The notes under the pieces: model-generated | The model's database searches: none | Seen by the model: only the letters and a program-made list of their open reading frames with translations | Told to the model about the DNA's origin: nothing | Made by a program: the position numbers and the translations under genes | Shown here: positions 1-5,666 of the stretch, piece after piece | Position numbering within the stretch: the first letter of the stretch is position 1 | How the letters are laid out: each line of letters opens with the position of its first letter | Source of the DNA: Desulfobulbaceae bacterium | GTDB taxonomy: Bacteria; Desulfobacterota; Desulfobulbia; Desulfobulbales; Desulfocapsaceae | Length of the DNA stretch: 6,077 bases | Assembly (NCBI GenBank): GCA_030599175.1 | Contig: JAUVON010000181.1 | Span: forward strand, 1-6,077 | Direction of reading: 5' to 3'

Positions 1-1
1 A

Positions 2-61
2 AGAGAAGAGGAAACTAAATTTTCTTTAAAAAAAGACTGGAATACTACTTTTGTGAAGTAA
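2..61 (+). CDS. Possible C-terminal tail of an upstream gene (partial)
   Basis: An open frame enters from the left edge and gives 19 residues (REEETKFSLKKDWNTTFVK) before a TAA at 59-61. The lysine/glutamate-rich, AT-biased codons match the amidohydrolase gene that follows. A strong hairpin begins 15 bp after the stop, where a terminator would be expected. The tail is too short to assign a family. The opposite strand is also open over part of this stretch, so this may be chance. Confidence 0.35.
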   Translation, partial: REEETKFSLKKDWNTTFVK

Positions 62-75
62 AAACCATAAACTAA

Positions 76-110
76 AGAGATCTCTAATGCAGAGATCTCT
101 GCTTGTGTTT
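76..110 (+). terminator. Hairpin, possible intrinsic terminator of the upstream gene
   Basis: The 10-bp self-palindrome AGAGATCTCT occurs twice, at 76-85 and 91-100, separated by AATGC. Because each copy is its own reverse complement, the two also form a perfect 10-bp stem with a 5-nt loop. The next bases, GCTTGTGTTT, are only moderately T-rich, so the terminator is imperfect. The second copy extends to a 14-bp palindrome, GCAGAGATCTCTGC (89-102). Position after the putative stop at 59-61 favours a terminator; a dimeric-protein operator is the alternative. Confidence 0.4.
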
Positions 111-130
111 AACACGGCTCTTAACTACTC

Positions 131-145
131 TATTTTTTATAAAAT
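131..145 (+). promoter_or_regulatory. AT-rich promoter-like stretch ahead of the amidohydrolase
   Basis: A T-run followed by TATAAAAT (138-145) resembles a -10 element. No good -35 hexamer lies 16-18 bp upstream. Campylobacterota promoters often have a T-rich periodic stretch in place of a -35, which would fit the AT-rich gene downstream, but this is a weak call. Transcripts starting here would contain the 156-185 dyad in their leader. Confidence 0.25.
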
Positions 146-155
146 GGAGTGTTTA

Positions 156-185
156 GGAACTCGCAAATTTCATAGTGCGTGTTCC
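156..185. promoter_or_regulatory. Near-perfect inverted repeat, candidate operator or leader hairpin
   Basis: GGAACTCGCA (156-165) and TGCGTGTTCC (176-185) are reverse complements at 9 of 10 positions, the exception being a T/T mismatch at 161/180, with a 10-base spacer. It lies between the promoter-like stretch and the start codon at 213. No T-run follows on the + strand, so it does not look like a terminator. It could be an operator for a dimeric repressor or a 5'-leader stem-loop; the sequence does not separate these. Confidence 0.45.
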
Positions 186-212
186 GTTAAATAAACAAAA
201 AAGGAAAAAAGA

Positions 213-1973
213 ATGTTTAGAATTAAAAAATTGATGTTGCCATTGGCGACAATGATCACTCTATCAGTATCTGCAAATGCAAATGCAGCCTCTACACTTT
301 ACTATGGTGGTGATATTTTAACTATGGAGGGAGATAAACCCCAGTATGCTGAATCAATTGTTACTAAAGACGGGAAGATAGCATTTGTGGGGAAACTAAC
401 AGAAGCACAAGAGAAATATAAAGATGCAACAAAGAGAGATCTGCAAGGAAAAGTAATGGTCCCTGGTTTTGTCGATGCACATGCACACTTTTATGCATTT
501 GGTTCACAGGCAGTAGCTGCAAATCTATTGGCAGGGCCTGATGGTAAGGTTGAGAATATAGATGATATCGTCTCTACACTAAAAGAGTGGTCAAAAGGTC
601 CAAACTTGAAGCGTACAGAAGGATGGATCTTAGGTATGGGATATGATGATGCGATGCTTGCAGAGGGAAGACACCCTACGAAAGAGGATCTTGATAAGAT
701 TTCTAAAGATATACCTGTAATGGTCACACATATCTCAGGACATTTTTGTGTACTCAACAGTGCGGGATTGAAAAAAGCAGGTATTACAGCGCAGAGTAAA
801 GACCCAAAAGGAGGAAAGATCAGACGTATGGCTGATTCGCAAGAGCCTAATGGTGTACTCGAAGAGCTGGCAGCCATCCCTCTTATGATGAAAAGTATCT
901 ATCCTCATAGTAAAGAGAATGTTAAATATTTCCTCAAAAAGTCTGAAGAGACAGCAATGAAATATGGTATTACTACTGCTCAAGAGGGTCGAGCCATGGG
1001 TAACCATGAAGATATGATGATGTATGCTGAAGAAGAAGGCTTCAAGATAGATGTTATATCTTATCTTGATTATTCTATGAAAAACAATGTTAAAGGGATG
1101 ACCTGTGCAGGGGCTGGTCATCATGAAAAGTCAGGTGAAGACTATACAAGAATGAAAACCCCTTGGGTAGGTAAGACCTATACAAATGGCTATCGTGTTG
1201 GCGGGATGAAGATTACTTTAGATGGTTCACCACAAGGGAGAACTGCATGGAGAACAAAACCGTATCTTTTGCCACCGGATGGACAAAAAGAAGGGTATGT
1301 GGGGTATCCTGCATTTGATGATGATAAAGAGTTAGAGGAGCTTTACGGGCTTGCATTTAAACATGATTGGCAGGTATTGACCCACATGAATGGAGATGCC
1401 GCGGTAGATCAATTCATTAGAACCATGGGCGCAGCAGCTAAAAAATATGGCAATGACGATAGAAGATCTGTCCTTATACACGGTGTACTTATGAGAAAAG
1501 ACCAGATTGATGCATTAAAAGCGCTTAAGGTCATTCCCTCTATGTACACAATGCATACTTTTTACTGGGGTGACTGGTATAAAAAAATCATAGGTAAAGA
1601 TGCTGCACAATTGATTGCTCCTGCCAAAACATTCATAGAAAAAGGGTTTAATCTTACCATACATACAGATGCACCTGTGGCATTGCCAAATCAGATGACC
1701 ATTGTCAGTGCCAGTGTAAACCGTACATCAAGATCTGGTACAGTCATGGGGCCTGATGAACGTATCACGCCGTATCAGGCACTGCAAGGTATCACAATCA
1801 ATAGTGCATATCAGAGCTTTGAAGAGGACAGGAAGGGGTCTCTCAAAGTAGGGAAACTTGCTGATCTGGTCATCCTTTCAGATAATCCTCTCAAGGTCGA
1901 TCCGACGAAAATCAAAGAAATCACGGTGCTAGAGACTATCAAAGAAGGTAACACGGTTTACCGGAAGAATTGA
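213..1973 (+). CDS. Exported amidohydrolase, YtcJ-like (Amidohydro_3 family)
   Basis: A 586-residue metal-dependent hydrolase of the amidohydrolase superfamily, matching full-length YtcJ-like proteins. Such enzymes hydrolyse amide or related bonds; the substrate cannot be read from sequence. A basic start (FRIKK), a hydrophobic core and ANA before A26 form a Sec signal peptide, probably cut after residue 25, so the enzyme should act in the periplasm. The small N-terminal beta-sandwich is followed by VPGFVDAHAHF with metal ligands H90 and H92. Other likely metal or active-site residues are H174/H177 (THISGH), K333 (GGMKITLDGSPQG), H391 (LTHMNGD), H423 (LIHG) and D486 (IHTDAPV). The C-terminus (KGSLKVGKLADLVILSDNPL) is the usual return to the sandwich. 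AAGGA at 201-205, 7 nt ahead, supports the ATG. Arginine is AGA in 12 of 20 cases, unlike the downstream genes. The stop TGA is followed directly by TAA. Family is confident; substrate unknown. Confidence 0.93.
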   Translation: MFRIKKLMLPLATMITLSVSANANAASTLYYGGDILTMEGDKPQYAESIVTKDGKIAFVGKLTEAQEKYKDATKRDLQGKVMVPGFVDAHAHFYAFGSQAVAANLLAGPDGKVENIDDIVSTLKEWSKGPNLKRTEGWILGMGYDDAMLAEGRHPTKEDLDKISKDIPVMVTHISGHFCVLNSAGLKKAGITAQSKDPKGGKIRRMADSQEPNGVLEELAAIPLMMKSIYPHSKENVKYFLKKSEETAMKYGITTAQEGRAMGNHEDMMMYAEEEGFKIDVISYLDYSMKNNVKGMTCAGAGHHEKSGEDYTRMKTPWVGKTYTNGYRVGGMKITLDGSPQGRTAWRTKPYLLPPDGQKEGYVGYPAFDDDKELEELYGLAFKHDWQVLTHMNGDAAVDQFIRTMGAAAKKYGNDDRRSVLIHGVLMRKDQIDALKALKVIPSMYTMHTFYWGDWYKKIIGKDAAQLIAPAKTFIEKGFNLTIHTDAPVALPNQMTIVSASVNRTSRSGTVMGPDERITPYQALQGITINSAYQSFEEDRKGSLKVGKLADLVILSDNPLKVDPTKIKEITVLETIKEGNTVYRKN

Positions 1974-2013
1974 TAAACATTCTGCGAGGTAACAGAAAAA
2001 AATGGCTTCGTTT

Positions 2014-2019
2014 TATAAT
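2014..2019 (+). promoter_or_regulatory. Isolated -10 consensus ahead of the patatin gene
   Basis: A perfect TATAAT lies 23 bp ahead of the patatin ATG, inside the 69-bp gap after the amidohydrolase. No recognisable -35 element is found at 16-18 bp spacing, and a start from here would give a very short leader. It would allow the patatin gene to be transcribed separately from the amidohydrolase. In an AT-rich gap the hexamer could be chance. Confidence 0.22.
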
Positions 2020-2042
2020 AGTATTGTAAACGGGAAAATGGA

Positions 2043-3437
2043 ATGAATACTAAACGTCGTACTGTATGTGGATTGGGTATTGTGCTGGGTTATGCAGCTC
2101 TGCTGCTTATGCTCTCGGGCTGTAGTGCGCATTATCCAGAGAATCCCTCCTTGGACAGCAGGATAGATAACAGTGGCTACCACACCGGAAACCCCACTCT
2201 CGGGCCATTGAACAGTGAAGAGATACTCCTGTTGCTGGCCTTTTCAGGCGGAGGTACACGGGCTGCCGCATTTTCGTATGGTGTTTTGAAAGAACTTTCC
2301 CAAGCCTCGCTGATGTTGCATAATAAAACGCTCAATCTGGCTGACGAGGTGGATGTAATTTCATCTGTTTCCGGCGGCAGTTTTACCGCAGCATATTTTG
2401 GCCTGTTCGGGGACCGAATTTTTGAGGATTTTGAAACGAAATTTTTGCGGCGGGACCTGCAGGGTGAACTCACCGACAGGATTCTCTTCAGCCCCTCAAG
2501 ATGGACGGATATGGCCTCCGATTTTTACGGGCGCAGTGATCTTGCCACCGAACTGTATGATGAAACGATATTTGACGGAGCGACGTTTGCTGATCTTGCG
2601 ACGGCAAAGGGCCCCATGATTATTATTAACGCCACGGAGATGACACTTGGTACCCGTTTCCAGTTTACCCAAACCTACTTTGATATCATCTGCTCGGATT
2701 TGTCCCAACTTCCAGTTGCAAGGGCTGTCACTGCGTCATCGGCTGTTCCTGTGCTCTTCAGCCCGGTGTCCCTCACGAACCGTGCCGGATCTTGTGGATG
2801 GCAGTCTCCAGAGTGGATGCAAAAGGCAATGGTCCAGCCGGAGAGAACCAATCGCCTGTATAACCTGGCAGCTAATATGGACTCTCTCAACAACAGAAAA
2901 GAGCGTCCTTATCTGCACCTGCTGGATGGAGGGTTGGCCGACAACCTTGGACTGCGAAGTATATTGGACGCTGTATTACGATACGACAGTTTTAGCGAGG
3001 CCATAAAAGAGCTGGGACTTGAACAAACCCGCAAGGTAATCGTACTGCTGGTAAACGCAGAGACTGTGCTGGATATCGAGTCCAGCCGATTGCAGCGGAT
3101 TCCGACATTTGCCTCGGTACTCAATGCTGCAACCTCTGTTCCCCTGCAGCGTTACAGTTTTGAAACAGTGGCCCTTTTGCAAAGCCGTCTCCAGGAATGG
3201 GAACGACAGTCGCTGGAGGATGAATGCGGAGAATCCCGGGATGAAAAATGCCGGGGCGTTTCCCTTGACTTTATCGAGGTCAACTTTAGTGAGCACCCGG
3301 ATCCGGAAGAGAGAATGTATCTTAAAACCCTGCCGACTACTTTTGCGCTTGACGGTGAAGCGGTGGATCGACTGATTGATGCTGGCGGGTTAATATTGCG
3401 AAATAATAGTGTGTTCCAGAAAATATTGACTGAATAA
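2043..3437 (+). CDS. Patatin-like phospholipase, predicted lipoprotein
   Basis: A 464-residue lipid acyl hydrolase of the patatin family (Ser-Asp dyad, not a triad), expected to cleave acyl chains from phospholipids. The N-terminus has basic residues (KRR), a hydrophobic segment and a lipobox L24-S-G-C27, so it should be lipidated on C27; the following Ser does not signal inner-membrane retention, so outer-membrane placement is likely. The oxyanion loop is FSGGGTR at 67-73. The nucleophile is S110 in SVSGG, an S-x-S-x-G version of the elbow. The catalytic aspartate is D295 in LLDGGLADNLG. The region after about residue 375 is charged and may be a family-specific extension. GGGA at 2032-2035, 7 nt before the ATG, is a modest ribosome binding site; the lipobox distance confirms this start. 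It runs towards the LysR gene with a 60-bp gap. Arginine codons are mixed (AGA 4 of 30), contrasting with the gene to its left. Physiological substrate unknown. Confidence 0.92.
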   Translation: MNTKRRTVCGLGIVLGYAALLLMLSGCSAHYPENPSLDSRIDNSGYHTGNPTLGPLNSEEILLLLAFSGGGTRAAAFSYGVLKELSQASLMLHNKTLNLADEVDVISSVSGGSFTAAYFGLFGDRIFEDFETKFLRRDLQGELTDRILFSPSRWTDMASDFYGRSDLATELYDETIFDGATFADLATAKGPMIIINATEMTLGTRFQFTQTYFDIICSDLSQLPVARAVTASSAVPVLFSPVSLTNRAGSCGWQSPEWMQKAMVQPERTNRLYNLAANMDSLNNRKERPYLHLLDGGLADNLGLRSILDAVLRYDSFSEAIKELGLEQTRKVIVLLVNAETVLDIESSRLQRIPTFASVLNAATSVPLQRYSFETVALLQSRLQEWERQSLEDECGESRDEKCRGVSLDFIEVNFSEHPDPEERMYLKTLPTTFALDGEAVDRLIDAGGLILRNNSVFQKILTE

Positions 3438-3497
3438 TTTATAAACACCAAAACTCATGTTTCTATAGCCTTAGCGCATGGCAATTGACATCGAACA

Positions 3498-4436
3498 TCA
3501 CATATTTTTTTCAATTTCTCGATTACACTGTTCATCTGCCTCAATCATATATTGCTGAAATATCTGAACTACAGGTGACTGGGAGTAACGTGTAAGGCTT
3601 ATCAAGCCATAATGAGAATTTAATTCCGGCGTGGAGATTGGGAGGAGAACAAGTTCTTGTTTGTGGATGCTGCAATTTAATATAGGACGGGTGATCAGCC
3701 CAACTGCATCACTTTCTGCAACAATATCCGAAAGCACTTTCAGGTAATCACACTGGAGTACTGCGCAGGGTAAATCTTTTATACTGTCAAGCTGCAAGCC
3801 AACACTCCGAGCCAATACATTGAGTAATGCCTCGGGGAACCACATCGTTGCCAAGGGATAGGAGAAAACATCCTTCACTGTCGGGTCTGTTTTTTCAGTC
3901 AATGGATGACTTCTGCGGCAACAGAAATAACCCTGTTGTTGTGGCAGCATGGTGATATTCAGCTCTGATTTGTCCTTAAGCATCCTCGTGTCGGCCACAA
4001 AGAGATCAAGTTTCCGGTTATGCAACATCGTCAACAGATTTGGCGTTCGATCAACGATGATCTGAACATTGACCCTGGGATAATTCCTGCTGAACCGTGC
4101 TACTGCCTTGCCAAGAGAAACCTCTGCAGGTAGAGGTCCACTCCCTATTACCATCTCCCCGGATTCCAACCCCTGCAGCTGATTCAGATCCCGTTCCACG
4201 ATACTTACATCCTGCAGAATCGGTCCACCTCGCTTGAGGAGGAACTTCCCAAACACTGTTGGTGTTACGCCTTTTCTGGATCGATCAAAAAGCTTACATC
4301 CCAACTGTTCTTCGAGAGTAGAAACAGCTCTGCTCAGAGCAGGCTGAGAAATATTCAATTTTTGCGCTGCCCTGGCAAAATTTTTTGTGTCACCAATGGC
4401 CTTAATCAATTGCAAGTGTCGTAGACTTATTTTCAT
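3498..4436 (-). CDS. LysR-type transcriptional regulator
   Basis: A 312-residue regulator of normal LysR length. The N-terminal winged helix-turn-helix occupies about residues 4-62: LRHLQLIKAI, NFARAAQKLNISQPALSRAV as the recognition region, then LEEQLGCKLFDRSRKGVTPT. A linker helix to about residue 92 leads into the periplasmic-binding-protein-like effector domain, starting EMVIGSGPLP and continuing to about residue 295. The inducer cannot be predicted. The effector domain has several cysteines (C172, C173, C224, C229, C255). The MKISLRHLQL start is typical of the family, although no clear Shine-Dalgarno sequence precedes the ATG. It is divergent from the phosphatase-sulfatase pair, the usual arrangement for a LysR protein that activates its neighbour and represses itself; a T-N11-A box lies about 50 bp upstream. 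The patatin gene converges on its 3' end and is less likely to be a target. Confidence 0.95.
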   Translation of the reverse strand: MKISLRHLQLIKAIGDTKNFARAAQKLNISQPALSRAVSTLEEQLGCKLFDRSRKGVTPTVFGKFLLKRGGPILQDVSIVERDLNQLQGLESGEMVIGSGPLPAEVSLGKAVARFSRNYPRVNVQIIVDRTPNLLTMLHNRKLDLFVADTRMLKDKSELNITMLPQQQGYFCCRRSHPLTEKTDPTVKDVFSYPLATMWFPEALLNVLARSVGLQLDSIKDLPCAVLQCDYLKVLSDIVAESDAVGLITRPILNCSIHKQELVLLPISTPELNSHYGLISLTRYSQSPVVQIFQQYMIEADEQCNREIEKNM

Positions 4437-4471
4437 AACAAAAAGGTATCACGTTGATGAGTTAATTGCAT

Positions 4472-4503
4472 TAGACAAAATGCTTGCTGTGCATTAATGT
4501 CTA
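4472..4503. promoter_or_regulatory. Candidate LysR-family binding site (T-N11-A inside a larger dyad)
   Basis: The inner arms AATGC (4479-4483) and GCATT (4491-4495) flank TTGCTGT and contain TGCTTGCTGTGCA (4481-4493), which fits the LysR-box rule T-N11-A with dyad symmetry. The outer arms TAGACA (4472-4477) and TGTCTA (4498-4503) pair too, with one base on the left and two on the right left unpaired. TGCATTA also occurs twice in direct orientation, at 4467-4473 and 4490-4496, 23 bp apart. The centre is about 50 bp from the LysR start codon, which suits autorepression, and upstream of the promoter proposed for the phosphatase. The binding protein is inferred from position. Confidence 0.5.
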
Positions 4504-4534
4504 TTTTAAGAATGATTATTGTTCTGTTGAGATA

Positions 4535-4563
4535 TTGCTTGTTCTTCTAATTTATTGTTTATA
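4535..4563 (+). promoter_or_regulatory. Candidate promoter of the phosphatase-sulfatase unit
   Basis: TTGCTT (4535-4540) and TTTATA (4558-4563) sit 17 bp apart, matching sigma-70 spacing with imperfect hexamers. An alternative, TTGAGA at 4527-4532, has a poorer -10 partner. Imperfect hexamers suit an activator-dependent promoter. A start near 4570 would place the hairpin at 4586-4612 in the leader and the LysR-type dyad roughly 80 bp upstream, somewhat farther than usual for this family. Confidence 0.35.
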
Positions 4564-4585
4564 CAGATAAAAAATGAAATAGATT

Positions 4586-4612
4586 ATTGTGTTGGATTTT
4601 ATCTGACACAAT
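4586..4612 (+). promoter_or_regulatory. Leader stem-loop just upstream of the phosphatase RBS
   Basis: ATTGTGT (4586-4592) and ACACAAT (4606-4612) are exact reverse complements. In RNA the stem can continue inward through two G-U wobbles and three Watson-Crick pairs (TGGAT with ATCTG) to a UUU loop, giving a continuous 12-bp stem. No T-run follows, so it is not an intrinsic terminator. It ends 12 nt before the Shine-Dalgarno at 4625. It may be a leader structure affecting translation or stability, or a DNA operator built on the 7-bp arms. Confidence 0.45.
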
Positions 4613-4624
4613 TTCTCATTTAAA

Positions 4625-4630
4625 GAGGTG
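4625..4630 (+). promoter_or_regulatory. Ribosome binding site of the phosphatase
   Basis: GAGGTG, six bases complementary to the 16S 3' end, lies 6 nt ahead of the ATG at 4637. It fixes the start of the phosphatase and lies close behind the leader hairpin. Confidence 0.75.
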
Positions 4631-4636
4631 CTCTAG

Positions 4637-5617
4637 ATGAAAGCTTTGCTCCAATCCCTGACATTATTTCTTGTTTTTTTCTTTCCTCTGGTCGCCTTTG
4701 CAATATCTCCACTTCCATCTTGGAATGACGGAACAAGCAAGCAAGATATTATCAATTTTGTCACAGCAGTGACTGACAAGTCGAGTTCTGACTATGTTGA
4801 TCCTCGTGAACGCATAGCTGTTTTTGACAACGATGGTACCCTCTGGTCGGAGCAGCCAGCCTATTTTCAACTCTATTTTGCCATGGATCGTGTAAAGGCG
4901 ATGGCCACAGACCATCCGGAATGGAAAAACCAGCAACCGTTTAAGGCCGTGCTGGATGGCGACATGAAGGCGCTTGCCGCATCCGGTAAAAAAGGTCTGA
5001 TCGAACTGGTAATGACCACCCATGCCGGTATGAGCACTGATGAATTTACAGCAATTGTTCTTGACTGGCTGCAAACCGCAAAACACCCCACCTTAAACAA
5101 GCCATACACCGAACTGGTTTTCAAACCCATGCTTGAACTGCTGAATTATCTGCGGGCAAACGATTTTAAGACCTTTATTGTTTCCGGCGGCGGTATTGAA
5201 TTCATGCGCCCCTGGGTTGAGGGAGTCTATGGAATTCCGCCTGAACAGGTAGTAGGCAGCTCCATTGTTACCAAATTTGAAATACGGGACGGAAAACCGG
5301 TACTGGTGCGGGAAGCAAAGCTCAACTTTATAGATGACAATGTTGGAAAACCTGTAGGGATCAATCTGCATATCGGTCGCCGCCCGATCTTTGCCTTTGG
5401 CAATTCCGACGGTGATCTGCAAATGCTGCAATGGACGACTCTGGCCGGGGAAGGCAAACGCTTTGCAGGTATTGTCCACCATACCGATAGAGAACGTGAA
5501 TTTGCCTATGACAAGGATTCCCACATGGGTCGTCTTGATAAAGCATTAATCGAAGCAGTGAAACATGGTTGGACCGTGGTCGATATGAAAAAAGAATGGA
5601 ATGTTATCTATCCGTGA
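4637..5617 (+). CDS. Exported HAD-superfamily phosphatase
   Basis: A 326-residue haloacid-dehalogenase-superfamily hydrolase, most like phosphoserine-phosphatase-type members with a helical cap between motifs I and II. The N-terminal hydrophobic segment ends in AFA (20-22), giving a likely Sec signal cut after residue 22, so the enzyme should be periplasmic. Motif I is FDNDGTLW with nucleophile D64 and acid/base D66. The cap spans about 72-160. Motif II is S183 in IVSGGG. Motif III is probably K238 in NVGKPVG. Motif IV is GNSDGD with Mg2+-binding acidic residues D258/D260. All catalytic residues are present, so phosphomonoester hydrolysis is the expected reaction; the substrate is unknown. 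It is the first gene of a + strand unit, divergent from the LysR gene and 49 bp ahead of the sulfatase, so the two are probably co-transcribed. The stop TGA is followed at once by TAA. Confidence 0.9.
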   Translation: MKALLQSLTLFLVFFFPLVAFAISPLPSWNDGTSKQDIINFVTAVTDKSSSDYVDPRERIAVFDNDGTLWSEQPAYFQLYFAMDRVKAMATDHPEWKNQQPFKAVLDGDMKALAASGKKGLIELVMTTHAGMSTDEFTAIVLDWLQTAKHPTLNKPYTELVFKPMLELLNYLRANDFKTFIVSGGGIEFMRPWVEGVYGIPPEQVVGSSIVTKFEIRDGKPVLVREAKLNFIDDNVGKPVGINLHIGRRPIFAFGNSDGDLQMLQWTTLAGEGKRFAGIVHHTDREREFAYDKDSHMGRLDKALIEAVKHGWTVVDMKKEWNVIYP

Positions 5618-5656
5618 TAATCACGAAATTGTCACGACAAAGCAAAAAGAAAAAAT

Positions 5657-5662
5657 GGAGGT
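5657..5662 (+). promoter_or_regulatory. Ribosome binding site of the sulfatase
   Basis: GGAGGT lies 4 nt ahead of the ATG at 5667. The strong match supports this start and independent ribosome loading within the proposed two-gene transcript. Confidence 0.75.
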
Positions 5663-5666
5663 TTTT

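Noticed and set aside
1980..1997. TTCTG/CAGAA inverted repeat after the amidohydrolase stop
   Set aside because: Five-base arms with an 8-base loop are followed by A, not T, on the + strand; too weak to call a terminator.
3438..3497. Possible bidirectional terminator in the 60-bp gap between the converging patatin and LysR genes
   Set aside because: Only a 3-bp GCC/GGC pairing around TTAGCGCAT was found, with no flanking T-run of the expected kind. Termination may be Rho-dependent.
5093..5524. Long antisense open frame across the phosphatase gene, and similar ones over the amidohydrolase, patatin and LysR genes
   Set aside because: They overlap well-supported genes with complete catalytic or DNA-binding motifs, lack ribosome binding sites and show no recognisable domains; they are shadow frames.
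5621..5640. TTGTC/GACAA dyad and repeated TCACGA between phosphatase and sulfatase
   Set aside because: The arms are 5 bp with a 2-base centre and the direct repeat is 6 bp, within chance expectation; no T-run supports a terminator.
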